NCBI RefSeq assembly: GCF_001509475.1
Contig: NZ_LLZG01000387.1
Span: 1-64,000, forward strand
DNA: 64,000 nt
Direction of reading: 5' to 3'
Origin: Streptomyces regalis
Lineage (GTDB): Bacteria > Actinomycetota > Actinomycetes > Streptomycetales > Streptomycetaceae
The notes under the pieces: generated by a model
Database searches by the model: none
What the model was told of the DNA's origin: nothing
What the model saw: only the letters and a program-made list of their open reading frames with translations
Part shown: positions 43,388 to 52,482 of the stretch, one piece after another
How positions within the stretch are numbered: position 1 is the first letter of the stretch
How the letters are laid out: every line of letters starts with the position of its first letter
Position numbers and translations under genes: made by a program

Positions 43388-44617
43388 TCAGCCGATGACC
43401 GTGTAGCCCGCCTCGCGCAGGGCCTGGCCGACCTCGACGCAGTGCGCAGTGCCCTTCGTCTCCAGGTGCAGCTCGACCTCCGCCTCCGTGAGCCCGAGCC
43501 GTGGGTCGGTCCGTACGTGGCTCACATCGAGGACGTTAGCGTCCACCACTGACAACACCCCGAGAAGCGTGGCGAGCGCGCCCGGCCGGTCCGTCAGCCG
43601 CAGCCGTACGGCCAGGTAACGGCCCTGCGCGGCCATGCCGTGCCGCAGGACGCGCTGCAGCAGCAGCGGGTCGACGTTGCCGCCGGACAGCACCGCGACG
43701 ACCGGGCCCTCGAAGGCGCCGGGGTCGCTCAGCAGTGCCGCGACGGGGCTCGCCCCGGCCGGTTCGACGACCAGCTTGGCCCGCTCCAGGCACAGCAACA
43801 GGGCGGTGGCCAGCTCGTCCTCGGTGACCGTGCGGACCTCGTCCACCAGGTCGCCGATGATCCGGAACGGCACGTCACCGGGCCGTCCGACCTTGATGCC
43901 GTCGGCCATCGTCGCCGGGTTGTCGACCGCGACCGGGCGCCCGGCCGCCAGCGAGGGAGGGTACGCCGCCGCGCCCGCCGCCTGTACGCCCACGATCCGC
44001 ACGTCGGGCCGCAGCGCCTTCACCGCCGTCGCGATGCCCGCCGCGAGCCCTCCGCCGCCGATGCCGACGACGATCGTCCGCACCTCCGGGCACTGTTCGA
44101 GGATCTCCAGGCCGACCGTGCCCTGGCCCGCGATGATGTCGGCGTGGTCGAAGGGGTGAATGAACACCGCGCCCGTCTCGGCCGCGTACTCCTGCGCGGC
44201 GGCCAGCGTCTCGTCGACCACCTGTCCGTGCAGGCGCACCTCGGCGCCGTAGTCCCGGGTGGCGCTGATCTTCGGCAGCGGGGCGCCCTTCGGCATGAAC
44301 ACCGTGGAGCCCACGCCGAGCAGCGACGACGCCAGGGCGACGCCCTGCGCGTGGTTGCCGGCGCTGGCGGCCACGACCCCCGCCGCCCGCTCCTCCGGGA
44401 GCAGCCCGGCGATCCGGACGTAGGCGCCGCGCAGCTTGAACGATCCGGTCCGCTGGAGGTTCTCGCACTTGAAGTGCACCGGCGCGCCCACCAGCTGGGA
44501 CAGGTGCCTGCTGCCCTCCATCGCCGTCACCCGCGCCACGCCCGTCAGCATCTTCTGGGCGCCGCGTACGTCGTCGAGCGTGACGGGAGGCAAGGAGTCA
44601 GCCGTGCTGTAGCTCAT
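43388..44617 (-). CDS. ilvA: Threonine dehydratase (ammonia-lyase), catabolic/biosynthetic type
   Basis: 409 residues from ATG 44617. Fold-type II PLP enzyme: the lysine K61 in RTGSFKLRGAY, SAGNHAQGVA, the phosphate-binding GIGGGGLAAGI and the SGGNVD motif near the end of the catalytic domain. A single ACT-like regulatory domain (VRLRLTDRPGALATLLGVL) ends the protein, matching the actinobacterial ~400-residue form. It deaminates threonine (and serine) to 2-oxobutyrate, feeding isoleucine. It diverges from a MarR gene across 145 bases. Confidence 0.92.
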   Translation of the reverse strand: MSYSTADSLPPVTLDDVRGAQKMLTGVARVTAMEGSRHLSQLVGAPVHFKCENLQRTGSFKLRGAYVRIAGLLPEERAAGVVAASAGNHAQGVALASSLLGVGSTVFMPKGAPLPKISATRDYGAEVRLHGQVVDETLAAAQEYAAETGAVFIHPFDHADIIAGQGTVGLEILEQCPEVRTIVVGIGGGGLAAGIATAVKALRPDVRIVGVQAAGAAAYPPSLAAGRPVAVDNPATMADGIKVGRPGDVPFRIIGDLVDEVRTVTEDELATALLLCLERAKLVVEPAGASPVAALLSDPGAFEGPVVAVLSGGNVDPLLLQRVLRHGMAAQGRYLAVRLRLTDRPGALATLLGVLSVVDANVLDVSHVRTDPRLGLTEAEVELHLETKGTAHCVEVGQALREAGYTVIG

Positions 44618-44762
44618 GACTCAAGTCTCGCAGTTCACAGGCGGGGCGCCCTGGTGTGACCAAGCACCGAGATGTGTTTGCGCAGCGCCGGTACAGCCCG
44701 CGTCCGGGCCGCGTACCCTGTCCCCCAACCCAGCACCCCCTTCATGAAGTGAGCCCCCGGCC

Positions 44763-45287
44763 ATGCCCACAACACCTGAAATGTCGATGGACATGACGAC
44801 CGTCGCTGACAGCGGTCTCCTCGACACGCTGCAGCACGAGGTGGCGGTGTTCGCCCGTCGTGCCGAACAGACCCGGCTCGGTGGGGTCGGGCAGGTGCGC
44901 AACTCCATGGACCGCGCCGCATACCTGCTGCTCAACCGCCTCGACAAGGAAGGCCCCATGGGCGTCAAGGCGCTCGCCGCGAGCATGGGGATCGACTCGT
45001 CGACGGTCACCCGGCAGGTCGCGCCGCTCGTGGACACGGGGCTCGTCAAGCGCACCTCGCACCCCGAGGACGGGCGGGCGGTGGTGCTCCAGCTGTCCCC
45101 GCGCGGGCAGTCGCGGCTGGAGGAAGTGCGTTCGTCGCGGCGTCAGTTGATGGCCGAGCTGACACACGACTGGGCCCCGGAGGAGCGCGAGGCGTTCTGC
45201 ACGCTCCTCACCCGCTTCAACACCGCGCTCTCCTCTCGGATGGCGGCGCAGGGGATCTCGGGCGCGGAGTCGCCTGCGGCGTCCTGA
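44763..45287 (+). CDS. MarR-family regulator
   Basis: 174 residues. The winged helix-turn-helix is clear: LLNRLDKEGPMGVKALAASM, then GIDSSTVTRQVAPLVDTGLV, and the wing RTSHPEDGRAVVLQLSPRG. N- and C-terminal helices would form the dimer. It is divergent from ilvA, so regulation of that gene is possible, although many MarR proteins near housekeeping genes control distant targets. No exporter or enzyme lies immediately downstream. Confidence 0.88.
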   Translation: MPTTPEMSMDMTTVADSGLLDTLQHEVAVFARRAEQTRLGGVGQVRNSMDRAAYLLLNRLDKEGPMGVKALAASMGIDSSTVTRQVAPLVDTGLVKRTSHPEDGRAVVLQLSPRGQSRLEEVRSSRRQLMAELTHDWAPEEREAFCTLLTRFNTALSSRMAAQGISGAESPAAS

Positions 45288-45411
45288 GAGGCAGTTCGGC
45301 GGGGCGGGCGCTCGCCCAGTGCGCGCCGGATCCGGTCTCGCCCCCGCCGCCCCATCCCGATACGGGCACGGGTACGCGCGCGTGCTCATGTGATCGGCCG
45401 GCTCCCGGCTC

Positions 45412-45440
45412 TTGACCCTGCGCCGCCGCTGGCCTCATAT
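45412..45440 (+). promoter_or_regulatory. Candidate promoter of the sigma-like gene
   Basis: TTGACC (45412-45417) and TCATAT (45435-45440) are 17 bases apart, 86 bases before the GTG at 45526. The intervening region between this promoter and the MarR gene shows no other feature. Confidence 0.4.
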
Positions 45441-45525
45441 GAAACCGGGTCCTCTTCCCGTGCGCCCGACGTGTCGCGCGTGTGGCCGGGGCCCGGTTCC
45501 TCGGGGCGTTCAGGCAGGAGGGGCG

Positions 45526-46038
45526 GTGGGACGACGGCGTGCGGCCCAGGACGCCCGCCGGGCCCGGGAGTTCGAGGCGTTCGTCGCGGGCGCGGCAGGG
45601 CGGCTGCTGCATGCCGCGACGCTGCTCACCGCGGAGCCCCCGGACGACAATCCGCGCGCGCGGCGCCTGCTGACGCTGTCCCTCGCGCACACGTACGCGT
45701 GCTGGGACCGGCTGCGCGGCGAGGACCCGTACGACCGCGCCCGCCAGTATCTGGCCACCCGCTTCTCCCGCGCCGCCTGGCATCAGTACGGCGGCCTGGG
45801 CGCCCTCGGCCGGTCCCGCCCGCACCCCGACAGCCCGCTCGCCCGGCTCTCCCCGCAGGAACGCCTGATCCTGGTCCTGCGGCTGTATGAGGGTGTCGCC
45901 GAGGAACAGGCGGCGGCCCTGCTCGGCCTGCCCAGGGAGCGTGTCCACGCGATCTGCGACCGGGCGACGGCGACCCTGCTGCATCCGCAGCGGGGGCCCG
46001 CACCGCGCGTGCTCGGAGCGAAGGTGGCGTCGCCGTGA
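45526..46038 (+). CDS. Sigma-70 region-4-like regulator
   Basis: 170 residues from GTG 45526, which follows GGAGGGG. The C-terminal half (LARLSPQERLILVLRLYEGV, AEEQAAALLGLPRERVHAICDRA) is a sigma region 4-type helix-turn-helix of the ECF kind. The N-terminal half (AREFEAFVAGAAGRLLHAATLL) resembles region 2 but is degenerate, lacking a clear DNA-melting motif. A small membrane protein is encoded next with a GTGA overlap, so the two may form a sigma-like/anti-sigma-like pair. Whether it directs transcription is uncertain. Confidence 0.75.
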   Translation: MGRRRAAQDARRAREFEAFVAGAAGRLLHAATLLTAEPPDDNPRARRLLTLSLAHTYACWDRLRGEDPYDRARQYLATRFSRAAWHQYGGLGALGRSRPHPDSPLARLSPQERLILVLRLYEGVAEEQAAALLGLPRERVHAICDRATATLLHPQRGPAPRVLGAKVASP

Positions 46039-46283
46039 ATCGAAGCCAACGTGAGGCGGCCGCACGGCAGATCATGGAGCGCACGCCGCCGCCGGTGCCG
46101 CCGGAGCTGTACGCGGAGGTCGTGCGGCGCGGTGGCCGCATATTGCGCCGCAGGACGGCCGCCGTACGCCTGATGTGGCTGCTGCTGTTCGCCGCGACGG
46201 TGGCATTCGTGGTGTGGGCGCTGATGGCCCGGCCGTGGGTGGAGCCGCCGTCGGAGACGACTCCACCGCTGACGGGCTGGTGA
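46035..46283 (+). CDS. Small single-pass membrane protein paired with the sigma-like gene
   Basis: 82 residues; GTG 46035 overlaps the previous stop as GTGA. The cytoplasmic part (REAAARQIMERTPPPVPPEL, then YAEVVRRGGRILRRR) precedes one helix (LMWLLLFAATVAFVVWALM, about 46-64) and a short outer tail. This topology suits a minimal anti-sigma or membrane tether, but the HxxxCxxC zinc motif of classical anti-sigma factors is absent. The MITE-like element begins 26 bases after the stop. Confidence 0.75.
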   Translation: MNRSQREAAARQIMERTPPPVPPELYAEVVRRGGRILRRRTAAVRLMWLLLFAATVAFVVWALMARPWVEPPSETTPPLTGW

Positions 46284-46308
46284 ACCCTTCCTGCAGGCCC
46301 CTGGACCA

Positions 46309-46469
46309 GGGCCTGTCCGGCGGATCATGCCGGCGTCGCGGTGCCCGGCACGCACTCCCCCAGAGGGGGGACCCCCAGCCGCGTTGTCGTCGGTCGCCGA
46401 CGCTCCGCGTCGACTCCCTCCTCCGCCTTGCAGCTGCACGCACCAGACACCGCTCCGCCGGACAGGCCC
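46309..46469. mobile_element. MITE-like element with 15-bp terminal inverted repeats
   Basis: GGGCCTGTCCGGCGG (46309-46323) and CCGCCGGACAGGCCC (46455-46469) are perfect terminal inverted repeats bounding 161 bases with no coding potential. An inner stem (CCCCC-AGA-GGGGG region) is also present. The right end touches the stop codon of the cystathionine gamma-synthase gene. I recall similar non-coding elements repeated in Streptomyces genomes. No target duplication is evident by eye, and no transposase is in the window. Confidence 0.65.
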
Positions 46470-47623
46470 TAGCCGAGCGCCTGCTGGAGGTCCTCCAGGA
46501 GGTCGTCGACGTTCTCGATGCCCACCGAGAGGCGGACGAGGTCGGCGGGGACCTCCAGGGCCGAGCCGGCCGCGGAGGCGTGGGTCATCCGGCCGGGGTG
46601 CTCGATGAGGGACTCCACGCCGCCCAGGGACTCGCCGAGCGTGAACACCTTGGCACGGTTGCAGACCTCGACGGCCGCCTCCTCGCCGCCGGCGACCTGG
46701 AAGGAGACCATGCCGCCGAACGCCCGCATCTGCTTCGCGGCGACCTCGTGACCGGGGTGCTCGGGCAGGCCCGGGTACAGAACGTTCGTCACGCGCGCGT
46801 GCCGGGTGAGCATGTCGGCGATCTTCGTGGCGTTCTCGCTGTGCCGGTCCATGCGCACCGACAGCGTCTTGGTGCCGCGCAGCACCAGCCAGGAGTCGAA
46901 GGGCCCGGCGACCGCGCCCATCGCGTTCTGGTGGAAGGCCAGTTCGTCGCCCAGGTCCGGGTCGCTGACGATCAGCGCGCCGCCGACGACGTCCGAGTGG
47001 CCGCCCATGTACTTGGTCAGGGAGTGCACCACGACGTCGGCGCCGAGGGACAGCGGCTGCTGGAGGTACGGCGTGGCGAAGGTGTTGTCGACGACGAGCT
47101 TCGCGCCCGCGTCCCGGGCGATCTGGGCGACGGCGGCGATGTCGGTGATGCCGAGCAGCGGATTGGACGGGGTCTCCACCCAGACGACCTTCGTCTTCGG
47201 GGTGATGGCGGCCCGTACGGCGGACGGATCGCTGGTGTCGGCGACCGACCATTCCACGCCCCACCGGGCGACGACCTTCGCGAAGAGGCGGAACGTGCCG
47301 CCGTACGCGTCGTTGGGGATGACCACGTGGTCGCCGGGGCTGAGCAGCGTACGCAACAGGCAGTCCTCGGCCGCCAGTCCGGACGCGAACGCGAGACCCC
47401 GGCGGCCGCCCTCCAGGGCGGCGAGGTTCTCCTCCAGTGCGGTCCTGGTCGGGTTGGCGCTACGGCTGTACTCGTAGCCGCCGCGCAGGCCGCCCACGCC
47501 GTCCTGCTTGTAGGTCGAGACCTGGTAGATCGGCGGGACGACGGCGCCGGTCAGGGGATCGGCGGTGTTGCCCGCGTGGATGGCCAGGGTCTCGAAGTGC
47601 TGACTGATGTGCCTGTCACTCAT
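46469..47623 (-). CDS. metB: Cystathionine gamma-synthase/lyase
   Basis: 384 residues from ATG 47623. Cys/Met-metabolism PLP family: YEYSRSANPTR, FASGLAAEDCLLRTLLSPGD, VVDNTFATPYLQQPL and the Schiff-base lysine K204 in HSLTKYMGGHSD. It joins O-acyl-homoserine and cysteine in methionine synthesis, or cleaves cystathionine in reverse transsulfuration; sequence alone does not separate these. There is no ribosome binding site, and TACGCT lies nine bases upstream as a possible -10 box, so the message may be leaderless. Its stop codon abuts the MITE-like element. Confidence 0.9.
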   Translation of the reverse strand: MSDRHISQHFETLAIHAGNTADPLTGAVVPPIYQVSTYKQDGVGGLRGGYEYSRSANPTRTALEENLAALEGGRRGLAFASGLAAEDCLLRTLLSPGDHVVIPNDAYGGTFRLFAKVVARWGVEWSVADTSDPSAVRAAITPKTKVVWVETPSNPLLGITDIAAVAQIARDAGAKLVVDNTFATPYLQQPLSLGADVVVHSLTKYMGGHSDVVGGALIVSDPDLGDELAFHQNAMGAVAGPFDSWLVLRGTKTLSVRMDRHSENATKIADMLTRHARVTNVLYPGLPEHPGHEVAAKQMRAFGGMVSFQVAGGEEAAVEVCNRAKVFTLGESLGGVESLIEHPGRMTHASAAGSALEVPADLVRLSVGIENVDDLLEDLQQALG

Positions 47624-47836
47624 GGGCACCGAGCGTAATGCGCGAACCGGGCGGGTGACTCCGTCGGCTGGGCCGGACCACCATGCGCGGCGGATTTTGG
47701 GCCCTCCGCGAAACGCCGGACAGGCAGTTCCCCGGCCGAGCCCACAGCCCCACCGGCCCGATCCCCACAGAACCCTTTCTCCACAGGTCCCCGACCTCGT
47801 TGGCCATATGTCGGCGGCGTCTGGAACGCTGGAGGC

Positions 47837-48955
47837 ATGGAGATTCTCTGGGTCCTGATCGCGCTCGTCATGATCGGCTTTGTGCTGGTGCCGTTCATGA
47901 GGCGTCGGCGGGGCATGATCGAGCAGGTCCCGCCGGGCCACCCGGACGCCGCGGACCCGGCGAACTACGGCTTCGTACGGCAGGAGGAGCTGGACGTCCG
48001 CATGCCCGGCCCCGACCAGGACCTGCTGGACGTCCTGGACCTGGTGCAGCGCACCCAGGACTACCGCGCGGCCTCGCAGCTGCTGGCCGGCACGGAGGCG
48101 GAGGGCGAGGTGCGCTGGCAGCGGGTGCAGGCCTTCGCCGGCGCCGCGTCGCTGGAGCTGCAGCAGCGGCCGGGCGGGGTCAGCGAGGCGCCGGGCGGGC
48201 AGTGGCTGCGCGTGTGGCGGGCCGAGCAGCCCAAGGACGCGGGCGGGGCGGCCGTACACGCGGAGTTCCTGGTGCAGCAGGCGTGGCGCACGGCGACGCC
48301 GGGCACGGACGAGTTCCGGATCATCATGGAGGAGGCGAAGTCGGCGTGCGGCGACGCGGCGCTGCTCGCCCCCGGTGACCCGATCCCGTACATCATCGAG
48401 CTGTCGGTCGCGCGCGGACTCGCCTACTCCCAGCCGGAGTTCGAGCAGCTCTGGCTGAAGATCCTGGACCGCGCCCCGGCCCACATGGGCGCGCACCTGG
48501 CGGCCCTGCACTACTGGTGCGAGAAGTGGCACGGCTCGCGCAAGCTGGCGTACGACTTCGCGGAAGCGGCCGCGGCCCGCGCCCCCCAGGGCTCCCTGCT
48601 AGCCGCCATGCCGCTTTTCGCGGTCTTCGAGCATCTGCCCGAGGTGAACCTGGTCAGCGGCTTCTATCAGAGCGAGGTCGTGACGAAGGCGATCCACGGC
48701 GCGCTGTACGCGGTGCACGCGGCCCGCCCCGACGACCCGATGCTGGCGCACGTACGCCATCTGCTGGTCTTCTTCCTGGTCCGCGGCGAGCGCTGGGCGG
48801 AGGCCATGAACCAGCTGATAGCGGTCGACGGCCACGTCGGCGCCCTCCCCTGGACCCTCTCCGCCGACCCCGCCGCGGAGTTCGCGGTCTACCGCGCGCT
48901 GGCGGTGGCGGGCTACGAGGCGAACGGCGGCAGCCCGGCGACGCTGCCGCACTGA
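47837..48955 (+). CDS. Membrane-anchored helical protein, paralogue A
   Basis: 372 residues from ATG 47837. One N-terminal helix (ILWVLIALVMIGFVLVPFM) is followed by RRRR and a long cytoplasmic domain of TPR-like helices. It shares a clear block with the protein at 49419-50528: IPYIIELSVARGLAYS.PEFE, LWLKILDRAPAHMGAH, ALHYWCEKWHGSRKLAYDFA. No catalytic motif is visible. The gene is divergent from metB. Paralogues in tandem suggest duplication; the function is unknown. Confidence 0.75.
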   Translation: MEILWVLIALVMIGFVLVPFMRRRRGMIEQVPPGHPDAADPANYGFVRQEELDVRMPGPDQDLLDVLDLVQRTQDYRAASQLLAGTEAEGEVRWQRVQAFAGAASLELQQRPGGVSEAPGGQWLRVWRAEQPKDAGGAAVHAEFLVQQAWRTATPGTDEFRIIMEEAKSACGDAALLAPGDPIPYIIELSVARGLAYSQPEFEQLWLKILDRAPAHMGAHLAALHYWCEKWHGSRKLAYDFAEAAAARAPQGSLLAAMPLFAVFEHLPEVNLVSGFYQSEVVTKAIHGALYAVHAARPDDPMLAHVRHLLVFFLVRGERWAEAMNQLIAVDGHVGALPWTLSADPAAEFAVYRALAVAGYEANGGSPATLPH

Positions 48956-49070
48956 GCGGCCTCACGGGTACCGTCACAACCCCGGCATTGCTGCGCTGAC
49001 CTGCGGTAGTGCATACTCCGCTTCCCCCCACAAGTTCGTCATGTCCATTTCTCGTGGGGGTTTGCCCATC

Positions 49071-49334
49071 ATGGGGACAACTCTGCGCGCGGTGCGCGCT
49101 CTTGACCTGCTCGCCGGGTTCCATCTGCCCAAGTCGAAGGAGGCGCAGGCCGCCACGGGCCGCGCCGCCCGCGAGTGCGCACGCCCCCAGGTGCGCGCCC
49201 GGCACTCCCGCATGGCCGTCGCCGGGCTCGCCCGCCTCGGCCGGGCCCACTGGGAGCTGTCCTTGACGGACGCGGCGGTGGCGGACGTACCGGACACGCG
49301 GGATCCTCACCGACTGCTGGCGCAGACGGACTGA
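49071..49334 (+). CDS. Small hypothetical protein between the paralogues
   Basis: 87 residues from ATG 49071 (GGGGG nine bases upstream; an in-frame ATG also exists at 49041). It reads LRAVRALDLLAGFHLPKSKE followed by an arginine/alanine-rich segment and LARLGRAHWELSLTDAAVAD. Codon use is compatible with coding, but I recognise no family, and the region could equally be a leader of the downstream gene. Treat as tentative. Confidence 0.4.
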   Translation: MGTTLRAVRALDLLAGFHLPKSKEAQAATGRAARECARPQVRARHSRMAVAGLARLGRAHWELSLTDAAVADVPDTRDPHRLLAQTD

Positions 49335-49418
49335 CCCGACATCCGGCGCGGACCCTCACCCCGTCCCCGCTCCCCCCGTCCCCGCTCCCCCGTCACCGCT
49401 CAAGGACGTCAGACACCC

Positions 49419-50528
49419 ATGGCTCGCCTGATCCCGCTGATCATCCTCCTTTTCATGATCTATTCCTGGTACCGCAAGCGCCAGAAGACGGCCCCGAAGG
49501 GGACCATGCACCATCGCGGCATGGCGAAGGCCGCCGCCAAGCTGGGCTTCCTGCCCGCCGAGCAGCTGGACACCGACCATGGCTACGCTCCCGACCCACG
49601 GACCACGGCCGCGAAGGAAGCTGTGCGGGCCGGGGACTGGAAGGCCGGAGCGGAGTTCCTGGCCGAGGCGGGGCGGGACTGGCAGGAGCGGGACCGGCGT
49701 TCCGGTGCACTGGCGCGGGAGGCCGTCAAGGACGATGCCTGGCTGCTGGCCTGGAAGTCCGAGCGGCCAAAGGACGCCGACGCGGCTCTCGTGTTCGCCC
49801 AGTCGCTGATCTACCTCGCCTGGGAGATACGGGGCGCGGCGTACGCCAAGTACACGACGCAGGAACAGGCCGCGGGCTTCCACCGCGTCCTGGGCCAGGC
49901 CCGGGAGGCATGCGCGCACGCGCAGGCCCTCGCGGGCGACGATCCGTGCCCGTTCATCGTGGAGATCCCGCTGGCGAAGGGCCTCGGCCATTCGCACCAG
50001 AAGTTCGAGGAGCTCTGGGCCGAGATCGTCAGGCGCGACCCGCACCACCTGGCAGCGCACTCCTCCGCCCTCCAGTACTGGTGCGCGAAGTGGCGTGGCT
50101 CGCACGAGCTGGCGGAGAGTTTCGCCCGGGCCGCCGCCGAGAAGGGGCAGCCGGGCCAGTTGCTGAGCGTGCTGCCGCTGGAGGCGTACGTCGAGTATGA
50201 GATGGCGCACGACGACCTGGAGCAGGACGAGTTCTACAAGCGCCCGGTCGTCGTCGCGGCGGTCGACGCCGCCCTGGTCGACGTGGCGGCCGCGAGCGCC
50301 GCGAACCCTGACGACCGGCGGCTCCCGCAGGTCCGCCACCTGCTGGCCAGCCTGCTGTTCTGGCAGGACCGGTACGAGGCCGCGGTGGAGCAGTTCCGGC
50401 TGATCGACGGATACATCGACGCCCTGCCGTGGTGGTACGCGGGCGGCCGGAACAGGATGATCAAGGCATACGTGCGGCAGCGGGACTACAGCGCGGCGCA
50501 GGTGGTGAGGGGGCGGGGCGGAATCTGA
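49419..50528 (+). CDS. Membrane-anchored helical protein, paralogue B
   Basis: 369 residues from ATG 49419. A short N-terminal helix (LIPLIILLFMIYSWY) and basic stretch (RKRQK) anchor a helical domain that matches paralogue A in CPFIVEIPLAKGLGHS, FEELWAEIVRRDPHHLAAH and ALQYWCAKWRGSHELAESFA. Outside these blocks the two have diverged strongly, so the duplication is old. The final segment (RYEAAVEQFRLIDGYIDALPW) looks TPR-like. Function unknown. Confidence 0.75.
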   Translation: MARLIPLIILLFMIYSWYRKRQKTAPKGTMHHRGMAKAAAKLGFLPAEQLDTDHGYAPDPRTTAAKEAVRAGDWKAGAEFLAEAGRDWQERDRRSGALAREAVKDDAWLLAWKSERPKDADAALVFAQSLIYLAWEIRGAAYAKYTTQEQAAGFHRVLGQAREACAHAQALAGDDPCPFIVEIPLAKGLGHSHQKFEELWAEIVRRDPHHLAAHSSALQYWCAKWRGSHELAESFARAAAEKGQPGQLLSVLPLEAYVEYEMAHDDLEQDEFYKRPVVVAAVDAALVDVAAASAANPDDRRLPQVRHLLASLLFWQDRYEAAVEQFRLIDGYIDALPWWYAGGRNRMIKAYVRQRDYSAAQVVRGRGGI

Positions 50529-50549
50529 GAACACGCCCGTACGTTGAAG

Positions 50550-50577
50550 GGGGTACCGCCCGGTGGGGAGGTACCCC
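50550..50577. promoter_or_regulatory. Inverted repeat upstream of msrA
   Basis: GGGGTACC (50550-50557) and GGTACCCC (50570-50577) pair perfectly over 8 bp with a 12-base loop, in the 135-base gap before msrA. It could terminate the upstream gene (stop 22 bases earlier) or regulate msrA. Confidence 0.45.
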
Positions 50578-50663
50578 TGCCGACGTACCGCAGCCGTGGC
50601 CCCGGCCCGCGGGGTCCGAGAGACCCCGTGAGACCCGTGAGTCCCGCGAGGAAGGAACCCCTC

Positions 50664-51329
50664 ATGCTCTTCGGCCGTACGCCCGTCCTGCCCACCCCCG
50701 AGCAGGCGCTGCAGGGCCGCCCCGAGCCGGCCTTCACGGTCCCCGACCGCCACACGGTCCTCGGCAACCCTCTGCTCGGCCCTTACCCCGAGGGCCTCGA
50801 GATCGCCGACTTCGGTCTGGGCTGCTTCTGGGGTGCCGAGCGCAAGTTCTGGCAGCTTCCGGCGGGCGTGTGGACGACCCTGGTCGGCTACCAGGGCGGC
50901 CACACCGAGAACCCCACGTACGAGGAGGTGTGCTCGGGCCTGACCGGCCACACGGAGGTCGTCCGCGTCGTCTTCGACCCGAGCGTGATCTCGTACGAAC
51001 GCCTCCTGAAGACCTTCTGGGAGGCCCACGACCCCACCCAGGGCTTCCGCCAGGGCAACGACGTCGGCACCCAGTACCGCTCCGCGATCTACACCCACAC
51101 CCCGGAACAGGCCAAGACGGCCGAGGCCTCCCGCGAGTCCTACCAGAAGGTCCTGACGGGCTCGGGCTACGGCACGATCACGACGGAGGTCCTGTCGGCG
51201 GAGGGTCGGGCGTTCTATCCGGCGGAGGGGTATCACCAGCAGTACCTGGACAAGAACCCGGCCGGTTACTGCGGGATCGGTGGCACCGGGGTCTCCTGCC
51301 CGATCGGCGTGGCCAAGGCCGACGGGTGA
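50664..51329 (+). CDS. msrA: Peptide methionine sulfoxide reductase A
   Basis: 221 residues from ATG 50664 with GAGGAAGG upstream. The catalytic motif GLGCFWGAE places the nucleophilic cysteine at C54; [15 protein letters not shown] and GTQYRSAIY are typical of MsrA, and cysteines near the C-terminus (GYCGIGG, VSCPIG) can resolve the disulfide. It reduces the S-epimer of methionine sulfoxide in oxidised proteins, with thioredoxin as donor. The stop overlaps the next gene as GTGA. Confidence 0.94.
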   Translation: MLFGRTPVLPTPEQALQGRPEPAFTVPDRHTVLGNPLLGPYPEGLEIADFGLGCFWGAERKFWQLPAGVWTTLVGYQGGHTENPTYEEVCSGLTGHTEVVRVVFDPSVISYERLLKTFWEAHDPTQGFRQGNDVGTQYRSAIYTHTPEQAKTAEASRESYQKVLTGSGYGTITTEVLSAEGRAFYPAEGYHQQYLDKNPAGYCGIGGTGVSCPIGVAKADG

Positions 51330-51928
51330 GCACTGGCGTCACACCGACGCTGCTCGCAGCTCTGTGGCGGGCCCGACAGCCGTCGGGCCCGCCCATCGCC
51401 CACACATTCCGCAGTACGTACGCGGACCGCTGGGTGCGCTTCCACAGCCTCCCCGGCTCGAAGCGCTACCCGGAGTCCCCGGGCGAGTACGCAACTGCGC
51501 TGGAGCGGTACAACACGATCCTCGACGAGCTGTTCGCCGGCACAGAGGTTTTCGTGGTGACGGCGGACTGGTCGGACACACCGGACGGCCCCGCGTACCA
51601 CCCGGAACCGCGCCAGGCGCTGCACGCCGACGGCGTCCGCTGGTGGAACGAGCCGGACGAGGACGAGGACGACCCACACGCGGAGTTCCACACCCACACA
51701 CGTCTCTACGCCGACCGACGGCCGTGGCGACACGGCTGCGCCGACGAGCTCCTGCGCGCCGTCGCGGACGACAGGCTTGCCGAGGTTTTCGTCACCGACA
51801 CCGACCTTCGACGTATCCACCACCCCTACGACGGGGGCGCAGACGTCATCCTCGCGACGCCGGCCGAACGGGACCAACTACGCGACCGGCACGCGGACTG
51901 GCTCTCCACCCACCCGACCGGCCTCTGA
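51326..51928 (+). CDS. DUF3885-like hypothetical protein
   Basis: 200 residues from GTG 51326, overlapping msrA by four bases. The N-terminal block [20 protein letters not shown], then [20 protein letters not shown], matches what I remember of DUF3885. The C-terminal half has an acidic [13 protein letters not shown] loop and [20 protein letters not shown]. No signal peptide. Translational coupling to msrA may be incidental. Function unknown. Confidence 0.65.
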   Translation: MSTGVTPTLLAALWRARQPSGPPIAHTFRSTYADRWVRFHSLPGSKRYPESPGEYATALERYNTILDELFAGTEVFVVTADWSDTPDGPAYHPEPRQALHADGVRWWNEPDEDEDDPHAEFHTHTRLYADRRPWRHGCADELLRAVADDRLAEVFVTDTDLRRIHHPYDGGADVILATPAERDQLRDRHADWLSTHPTGL

Positions 51929-52065
51929 CGAGCGGCAACGGCTGCAATCGGCGGCACGGTCGGGGTAAGCCGGGTGCCCCGGGTGTCAGCCTTCCTTGAG
52001 CCCACTTTCGGTCGAACCACTCTTCCGGGGCATGATTCGCGGAACCTGTCGCCACGATTACAGGC

Positions 52066-52482
52066 ATGGCGACTTCGGGGGCAAGGAGCAGTCGACTCGG
52101 TGGACTGGGCCAGTGGTGGGGCATCATCGCCGCCGCTGTTCTCATCGCCGCCTGGATCAACAGAGCCGCGGGGCCAGTGGTCGTCGCAGCCATGTCGGCA
52201 CTGGTGCTGATCTGGTGCTTCTTCCAGGCACCCGTTACATGCGGGGCCCCAGTGAGGGGCAGGGTGGACGGTTGCCGGAACAACGCAACCGGTCTTCTCA
52301 TGGGCTGCCACATCCGCCAACATCGCTGGCAGAAGCTGAAGATGCTGCTCCTTCGACGCCAAGTACGCGAGTTTTGCTCCGGCCTCTTCTCGGACGCGAA
52401 AGCCACCCTCGTCACACTGGCCGCAGTCGGCAGTTTCCTCTCCGGACTCGTGGCCTTCATCCCCGGCGTCGCTCTCGGCTGA
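52066..52482 (+). CDS. Small membrane protein, conserved hypothetical
   Basis: 138 residues from ATG 52066. Two hydrophobic helices (WGIIAAAVLIAAWI and VVVAAMSALVLIWCFF) precede a cysteine-containing loop (CGAPVRGRVDGCRNNATGLLMGC) with three cysteines and histidines that could bind metal. A third hydrophobic stretch ends the protein (LVTLAAVGSFLSGLVAFIPG). I remember similar proteins in actinobacteria without assigned function. The codon bias is weaker than in neighbours. Confidence 0.65.
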   Translation: MATSGARSSRLGGLGQWWGIIAAAVLIAAWINRAAGPVVVAAMSALVLIWCFFQAPVTCGAPVRGRVDGCRNNATGLLMGCHIRQHRWQKLKMLLLRRQVREFCSGLFSDAKATLVTLAAVGSFLSGLVAFIPGVALG

